From assembly GCA_021234155.1 (NCBI GenBank), contig JAJEKV010000005.1:21558089-21622088 (forward strand): 64,000 nucleotides of DNA, given 5' to 3'. This document shows positions 56,936 to 64,000 of this stretch, piece after piece. The notes below the pieces were generated by a model. That model was not told the DNA's origin and did not search any database. It saw nothing but the letters and a program-made list of their open reading frames with translations. Each line of letters begins with the position of its first letter. Position 1 is the stretch's first letter. The position numbers and the translations under genes were made by a program. The DNA comes from Isoetes taiwanensis (taxonomy: Eukaryota > Streptophyta > Lycopodiopsida > Isoetales > Isoetaceae).

Positions 56936-58185
56936 CTTAGGGAAATAAAGGGATAGCAACATATCTTGAGTAGAACTATAAAACCTCTATTTCTCTTTGC
57001 AATATGCAGAGTTGACATAATTGGAGATTCTCACTTCCACTGAGGTGAACATACACAATAGAAAACATTCAGGATTGATAGCATAGTAATAATCATGCAA
57101 TTTTCTCAAGCAACCTTTTTCTTCTTAGTCTTTGATTTTTTGCATCAAATTCGCTGCATTGCATACTGAGGGCCGCTCAATACACTTGGTTGAAACTTGA
57201 ATAGAATTCTGTATTAATCCACGCATTAAATGTATTTCATATCAATCAGTATTGCGAATCTAACATAACAACCAACACATAACTACCATTAACATTAATT
57301 AACACAAAATAATGCCTTCAAAAATGTGCCAACTTGTGTAGAGAGTTCTACTCCCCTTTCTAAAACTAGCTCAACCATCTACCGTCTCATTCTCCATATC
57401 AAAATATAAAAATCAAGATATTGCTTCAAAAGGAAAACTTAGTTTCTGCATTCTCAAATTGTAAATGTAAATGCTGCTTTGAAAGGGCATATACTAAATG
57501 CTGCATGGAAGTCATATTCGAAATAGTTGCTAATCATTCAAGCATTGCCTAGAATGCATGCACTGCCATAAAATCACAGGGCAACTAAAATGGATGGGTG
57601 AACCTGCTAGGCACAAATGGAAGAGGTAAGTAACCATGAGCATAGATACAAGAATAACCAGTAAATACACGGGCCTTTCCTTTCCAAAACTAGCTCAAAC
57701 AGCTACTATCTCAATCTCCATTTCAAAAAATAAAAATGAAGATCCAGCTTCGAAAGGGAAACTTAGTTTCTGCATTCTCAAACTGTAATGTAAACGCTGC
57801 TTTGGAAGGGCATATACTACACCATTTCGTATTCTCAGCTACATGGAAGCCATATTTGAAATAGCTGCCGTCAGGGATTACAGAGATTACTTCTTTACTT
57901 TGTGGTACAAAGCAACTGCCTTCTTAATGTGCCCATTTTGAAATAGAGAAATAGAAATAGAGAAATAGCTTTGCAAAGCAAACAAGAGAACTTACTATCA
58001 TAATTCTTGCCATAGCCTGTGAGAGAAAGAGAAGGCATAGTCTATGATGCAAGCTTCGGCTTCAATGATAATTCGATCTGGATCTGCCATGGTAGAATGT
58101 GCACTACAAAATTAATTTGGATATGCACCACAAGTCTGCTATCGGAAAGCATAGCCTATGATGCTAGCTTCGGCTTCAATAATAA
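56936..58185. other. intergenic with a diverged direct repeat
   Basis: 57,363-57,527 and 57,686-57,860 are diverged copies (AAAACTAGCTCAA...GGAAACTTAGTTTCTGCATT...GGGCATATACTA). CATAACAACCAACACATAAC at 57,262 also occurs at about 56,080 in the long inverted repeat. No gene. Confidence 0.6.
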
Positions 58186-58213
58186 CTAGTTATGGTGCCC
58201 GGCGTTCCCGGGC
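58186..58213 (-). mobile_element. Helitron 3' terminus, minus orientation
   Basis: Read on the minus strand: TACGCCCGGG-AAC-GCCGGGC, ACCATAA, then CTAG followed by T. The same family as the end at 1,594-1,621. The body extends to higher coordinates. A motif near 59,400-59,430 (minus: TCCTTACTAAAACCCGGCAA) could be its 5' end but is not secured by a flanking A. Confidence 0.7.
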
Positions 58214-61200
58214 GTACTAACAATTTGAATAGATGGTAATTTCATTGTTGGTTGGAATAGACAATGTGGCTTGGAGGTTGTGGTATTTGACATTGAATCT
58301 CAATCTGCCATAGAAACCCTTTTGTGACATGCAAGTAGATGCGATGAATTAAATTCAAATTTGAGAGGATATGATTTCTTGAATATGACCTATGTGCTAA
58401 ACATGCCCATTTTTGTGCTCAACACAGGCTTATGACCTACGTGCTAGTATAACTTAACAACGAAGCCCGCTTTTGTTTGCTAGTATAACTTAACAACGAA
58501 GCCCGCTTTTCTGCACCTCAACACATGCACTATTAAGATTGTTGGGTGTAGCAACTATATGTTATAAGACCATTGAATATAGATGTCCAACAAAAGGCAA
58601 GCATAAGAAGTTGTATTGCCAAGCGTGTTGATCTAGAATATTGTGTAAATCTACTTGGAAGAGTAGACCAGCCGTATTGATGACTACAACGCCTAAAGGT
58701 AGTCTTTTCACATATAGAATTGCGTATTTGATATTCTGGGACTTAAACTTAGTTATCCTATGTTGGACCCCATTGTGAGACGTTGTGATTATAGGGCATG
58801 AGACCAACACTTTGTTCCTTGCATATGTGTTTTCATGTAGGCACTGTTGTCATGAACAAATATACACATTGGAAGTTTAGACCTAACTAAAGGGCACGAT
58901 ATTATAAACCTCTTGTAGCAATTTATAAGATTAGTGTGCTATAAGATTGGAAGATGGTAACTTCTTGACTTCCAAACTGTAATGATTTCTTTTTTAACTT
59001 TACTTCATGCTCTAGATGCTTTTGGCCTCTGGATGTTGTTGTCTGATTGTAGCAACAACTTGTCATGTTATATGGAATGGACTTGGGGCTGGTATGATAG
59101 TAGATATTGCAAAGCCTAAAGAAAAGGCAAATAATTGACAAATGATATCACATGTCAGTTATCCATAAGATTAACCATATACAGCAAAAGCACTATGGCG
59201 ATTCCCATATGATTAAGGAGGATGAAAAATATACACCATTTTGTATGTTTTCGCTAATCACATCATGAGACTCCATAACTAAACATAATGGAGAACTTAT
59301 AATGTCACTTTTAGTAGTTTATAGTTTGCAAGGGATATGTGGCATTCCTATTTTGAAAATTAATATTGTTCATGAATGAACACTTTATATGGAACCCAAC
59401 TTTGCCGGGTTTTAGTAAGGAGGGGTTTGTTAGCTTGAAATGTGGATTTCAAAAGTTTTTTTTTTTTGTTTTTTTTTTTTTTCTTTGGGGGTAATATAAT
59501 ATAGAAAAACTCTTTAAGATCCATTGATGACGTTAAAAACCCTTATCACAAAATTATGAATTTGATCTCACATATGTTCTAGTACGGTGCATTTGTTAAT
59601 ATTTGACTAATATGGTTTTATGGTCAGGCATTCCCGTTAGGAACCTTCACAAATTTGCATTGAAATAACAGATATAAAAGTCCTAATATGGCATGTTGTA
59701 AGTAGGAAACAGAAAGTTGTTCATTTGCAATCGTTTGCAGTCTAGCTTGTCCTAGTCCTATTTGTTGAATGAGAAATGTTAAATTCAAATCTGCAGTTTA
59801 ATTGTTTCCCTACCTCCCATGCAACTCAAGAGATAATATCTTACTTCTTATTTCAGTTTGACCAGAACACAGCTTACAAAGTCACTTCTTTTTTGCAAAG
59901 AGAATGCTTCAAGAACTACAAAATCATTATATTGTGCCTCCAAGTTTCTTCATAGTGATTGTGCGTGTGTGGTACATAAAACCCTGTGGCAGAGAAGAAG
60001 ATGACCATCAGATCAAAAAGGTTAAAAATTAATAGCATACAAATGCTGATTCTATCTTGTCTATTTCCATCCTGCCACCCTTGTACCCCAGCTTAAATTC
60101 CGCTAGAAAACCGAGAAGTTTGAAAATGTATAGCACAAAGGTCCTTACTGATTTGGATAAAGCTAAAAACTTATTAATTGATATTCACTACAATTTTTGG
60201 TGCAGAAAATATGATCGCAAACATTTGTCAAACTCACCTAACCGAACATTATGATCCTCATAAATTTCTCAAAAGAAATTGCTTCTATTTTTTATACATG
60301 AGGGTTTAGGAATGATATCAGGAGAAGAGAGAAATTTAGACCCATCTATAACATTAAGAGATATAGTATCTGCAAGCAAAATGCTATGACCAATAACATG
60401 ACAAAGAAAACTAACGTCAATGCACTTCTCAAATTTGTAGTTTAATTTGAGATGCAAAAGTTCAGAATGTAGCAATGCAAGAATTGGCATCCCAATCTCA
60501 AATGTGTTCATCTATGGTAAAGCAAGAAAACATATCATCCAAAAACTGAGAACCTACAAAGACTTGCCTCACTTCATCATTAACCTCCATGAGGGCGTCT
60601 TACAATGATTGTGCATTTGAGTTTGCAATTGATTTAACATCACTTCATCTACTGTAAAGGTAGACGCACAAAGGAAATCTTAACTATTAGTGTCACCTGA
60701 TGTTTTCTAATCTCAATATCTGCTTTTAGAAATGCCCAAGGCAGTATGCAGCAAAAATAAGTTTTGCTATAAGAGGAAATATTATACTACGGCACATATT
60801 TGCTGCACAATTCACGTAGTTTTGAAGCCAGAGACCATTCGTACACTATTTAAACCTATACCCAATGTGCTGAAGCACTTTGTACGACTTCTTTAAAAAA
60901 AAATATGGCTAATTTTTTGACCTCATTATAAGAGGCCATACTTTTGAGCACAAAGTAGATGTCATATTAGGGGCGTGGACATCAAACATAGAGTGCAGTT
61001 CATGATAGCAATAGAAAAAATGAACTAAATAGACACACAATGCATATTCATTCTCAAGAACCTCTACACTCCAATAACAAATAGAATTTCAAATGCTATA
61101 GACAATCTGAACTTTTTGCAAGTTGTTGAATAAGTCTAACACAATCCACCAAAGATCTAGAGTCAAAGGAAGATAACTTGCACTTAATAAATGAAAGATT

Positions 61201-63154
61201 CAAATATGCTTCTACATGCACTACACATTGGACTCAAATCAGACAATAATGTAGGAAAATACCAAATTCTACATGTACTGCATGTTGGACTAATACTTTT
61301 GTTGGTCGCTACAATTGGTATACAATATTGCAGAAACAAAATATGGTTGCAAATATAGAAGTCATAGAGCATAGCATGACCACGTGGCACCTGCCATCAA
61401 TGCCCTAGGAATTGAGATGCCTCCCAAAATCGAATCAATAGATTCACATAAATAAACCTACTAAATCTTTTAACTTACTTTCTTTAATCAGGGCTCCAAA
61501 CCAAGCAAAGGTGCTCTGTTTATTAGGTGTGTTGACATATGGCAGAGTATGAAACCGGGAAGATTAAGCTCATGACTCTACACACAACCTCTGCGACATG
61601 GGCATTCAAGTTCCTATCCTGCAGAACCAACGTAGTTGGAAGAGACAATTAGTGAGGAAGTTAAAAGTGTGCAGCAATTGTTGGTGTCCCAGAAGAATAA
61701 GCCATTTCTAGACATATCCTTTTCTCCCAGAGACAAAGTTTTATAGGAAATGATAAATAAGCAAAGTAGATAGTAATGGAAAAACAGGTGCGATAAATTA
61801 CTATTTGAAACTACTGGAATAAAATAATGTAGCAACAGCAGCTCCAGAACATCCAAACATTAAGAGATAATACCTGTTGTGCATCCGTTGTGATCCAGAG
61901 CAAGCCTTGAATGTCCTGAAATTGTGACCTGAAACAAATGAGAAACAAAATTGTAAGGTTTAAGGGATAAGACATACCGTCTTTTTGAAAGACATTCCAA
62001 ATTTCTTAGTGTTGTTAACAAATTTAATTCAATTCTGTAATAGAATTCCCAAACATCATCAAAGAGATTCCTCACCTGGCACATCTCTCTTCTGCAAAGT
62101 CTTCCATCATGCAGAACCCATATAAACATCCTGCATGTAGAAAGGGTTTTGGTTGAGCCCCTCTACATCTTTGTAAGCACTTGTGAAAGGAATGAAGAGC
62201 AAAGTTAATAAACCTAGAATTCGGAAAGAGAGATTACATTTATCTGTAATCCTTTGTAGCATCGCTGTGGAATTTTTTTAGTTGAATCCACCTCCAATCC
62301 TACTGCTGGAATATATGACTGCCTTGCTCTGTTAGGTCTAGATGCATACATAAATTAGACACAGAACGTATATGTATATCCAGATGAAATCATGTTAAGA
62401 TGGTTGAAACAAACAAAGAAACTAAAGTTTGGGGACTTACCCACAGAGCTTTGGTGGTGAATGTGCCGAAAAGAAAGGATATTTGATGTCCAACAGCTGG
62501 AAATTGTGCTTCAGAAAAACATATGCATATGATGTGAACTTATGGATCATCCTCTCTATCCACTTATCCACTGTAAAAGAAACAAAAGATAAATGGTTTT
62601 GCTACATCTATCAGATCAGTCATGTCCAAGTTACTTACTGGAAGGAAGATGCTCTTGCAAATTCGTCAAAGAAATGTGCTACTCATTCGTCTTGACACTT
62701 CTAAGATGAATCATATAACCAAAATTGCTAAATGTTACACCGTCCAGGCATTTACCAAAGCAAATTTTATACACGCACGTTATATCCCCTCCACGTTCTA
62801 TCCTTTCACGTAACGACCTGCTCAACCTGCTAACACGCTTCTTATTGTGGGACTGATATTTCTGCCTACTAATCAACCAAACACCAGCTTTAATTTTACT
62901 GAATCTGCACACTTTCTAGGTAAGTGCCGATCTCCCATGATTGAAATATGTCAGGAACACATGCCCATGTGCTTGGACAGATCAATTTCGCTGGCCATGC
63001 AGTAAACTCACTCTCCTTGTTTACTCTCCTTGTCAAATGGAATTTCAGATGCAAATACCCTATGAAATAGATTATCATAGACAAATTATTTAAATCAGTG
63101 AAAAAGCAACTGCCCAATCTGGGTAAGTAATCTCATTTGGAGCTGCAGTTAGGG
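58214..63154. other. AT-rich region, no firm gene
   Basis: Includes the presumed Helitron body, a T-run at 59,455-59,482 and many short AT-rich frames without motifs. On the minus strand two blocks of 55 nt each (62,130-62,076 and 61,928-61,874) are bounded by AG and GT(G/A) sites and join in frame (FIWVLHDGRLCRREMCQ then VTISGHSRLALDHNGCTTG). They may be exons of an unknown or non-coding transcript. Confidence 0.35.
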
Positions 63155-64000
63155 ATGGTTGCACTGTTTACACATCCCTACATTTATATAATTGCTCGTA
63201 ACTTCCGTGTCTGCAAGCCCAATCAAGTACCCGGCTTGATCGAATTCTATGCGTCTCTTGTAAGGGAGTGCGGGAATGCCAAGGAACTTTGGCAGGGCCG
63301 CTGCATTCACCAGCGCATTATAAGCTATGGATTCTCAAAAGATAGGTTTTTGGGGAACCTTCTTATACAGATGTATGGTAAGTGTGGATCTTTGGAAGAT
63401 GCCTGGAGCTTGTTTGACAAAATGAGGAACAGGAATGTTTTCTCTTGGGCTATCATGATTGCAGCATGTGCCCAATGCAAGTGTCTGCAGGATGCTCTTT
63501 GGGTGTTCAACAAAATGCCTGAGCCTAACATAGTTGCTTACAATTCAATTATTTTAGCTTATGTCCAGTGTGAAGATATAGAGGGTGGCAGAACTTTTTT
63601 TGATACAATGCCTTTTAGAAATGTAGTCTCATGGACTTCCATGATTGCAGCATATGTCCAGATTGGGAATGGAAAGGAAGCTTTGAATCTCTACCATACA
63701 ATGCAGCTGTGGGGTGTGGCTCCAGACCAGGCCACTTTTGTGTGTGTCCTTGATGCATGTGCTATTCAGAAGTTTTTGGAGGAAGGAAGACGTGTACATA
63801 AGCATATTTTATCAAGAAGACTACAGTCTGATGTTGTTGTGGGTACCGTCCTTGTCAACATGTACGCCAAGTGTGCGAGCATGGTAGATGCACAATTAGT
63901 TTTTAATGAAATGCCTGAACAAAGTACAGTGTCATGGAATGTTCTACTTTCAGCATATGCACATAATGGGGATGTAGAGGAAGCGCAAAGTGTTTTTGAC
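63155..64000 (+). CDS. PLS-class PPR protein, 5' part (runs off the window)
   Basis: An open frame of 282 codons from ATG 63,155, with a stop (TAA 63,128) just upstream in frame and none before the edge. After a 20-30 residue leader it reads FYASLVRECGNAKELWQGRC IH, FLGNLLIQMYGKCGSLEDAW SLFDKM, NVFSWAIMIAACAQC, NIVAYNSIILAYVQCEDIEG GR, NVVSWTSMIAAYVQIGNGKE ALNLYHTMQ, GVAPDQATFVCVLDACA, VVVGTVLVNMYAKCASMVDA and TVSWNVLLSAYAHNGDVEEA: successive P, L and S repeats. It is a single exon so far. The role is organelle RNA binding, probably with E/DYW domains beyond the window. It is in the same orientation and class as the gene at 11,255. Confidence 0.85.
   Translation, partial: MVALFTHPYIYIIARNFRVCKPNQVPGLIEFYASLVRECGNAKELWQGRCIHQRIISYGFSKDRFLGNLLIQMYGKCGSLEDAWSLFDKMRNRNVFSWAIMIAACAQCKCLQDALWVFNKMPEPNIVAYNSIILAYVQCEDIEGGRTFFDTMPFRNVVSWTSMIAAYVQIGNGKEALNLYHTMQLWGVAPDQATFVCVLDACAIQKFLEEGRRVHKHILSRRLQSDVVVGTVLVNMYAKCASMVDAQLVFNEMPEQSTVSWNVLLSAYAHNGDVEEAQSVFD

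Overview
This window is nuclear DNA of a land plant. PLS-type pentatricopeptide repeat (PPR) genes, an NHL/LEA_2 gene, GT-AG introns, plant-type Ty3 LTR elements with initiator-Met tRNA primer sites, Helitron ends and a tRNA-headed SINE all point that way. The PPR family style and the very repeat-rich, gene-poor layout suggest a fern or another seed-free plant. This is an inference; no marker gene settles the species.

Layout. 0-8.6 kb: a Helitron 3' end (1.6 kb), a serine carboxypeptidase-like terminal exon (2.1-2.3 kb, minus) and a bulb-lectin fragment with signal peptide (about 5 kb, minus). 8.9-10.4 kb: a broken gene for an HUH (rolling-circle type) Rep protein with an unfamiliar C-terminal region, followed by hairpins. 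11.3-13.0 kb: an intact single-exon PPR gene. 14.5-17.8 kb: a CACTA-like DNA transposon carrying a small minus-strand exon set and hosting a tRNA-Pro-like SINE. 18.4-22.2 kb (minus): a second, truncated copy of the Rep C-terminal half fused to a truncated Ty3 element with LTR, primer-binding site, gag, protease and RT. 23.0-24.1 kb: a 5'-truncated LINE. 25.1-25.8 kb: a PPR pseudogene. 27.3-28.1 kb: a Ty3 pol fragment. 29.2-29.9 kb (minus): an NHL/LEA_2 membrane protein gene. 30.2-31.6 kb: terminal-inverted-repeat and foldback elements.

32.5-54.0 kb is one complex locus. A plus-strand coiled-coil/RING-like gene converges on a minus-strand multi-exon DDE-transposase-like gene. A large LTR retrotransposon (38.0-48.8 kb; LTR about 1.7 kb, primer site, three repeated leader hairpins, polypurine tract) lies upstream of it. 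The transposase gene plus LTR then recurs at 48.75-54.0 kb, where the LTR is solo and flanked by the 5-bp duplication GGCAC. The simplest history is a tandem duplication of about 14.3 kb followed by LTR-LTR recombination in the second unit. The two copies are nearly identical except for clusters of odd changes at CAG/CTG/CCG sites. These look more like consensus errors at CHG-methylated cytosines than like evolution, and they break many reading frames here.

54.3-58.2 kb: LINE 3' ends with a covarying stem, a 191-bp direct repeat, and an inverted repeat with arms of about 0.5 kb. 58.2 kb: a second Helitron end of the same family, minus strand. 58.2-63.1 kb: AT-rich sequence without a convincing gene. 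63.155 kb to the edge: the start of another PPR gene, open to the right.

The credible host genes are few: the PPR genes at 11.3 and 63.2 kb, the NHL/LEA_2 gene, and remnants of SCPL, lectin and P-type PPR genes. Almost everything else is mobile-element sequence. The least familiar systems are the HUH Rep family with its conserved but unnamed C-terminal segments, the transposase/RING-like convergent pair, and the repeated RNA-like hairpins of the LTR element and of the LINE 3' ends.
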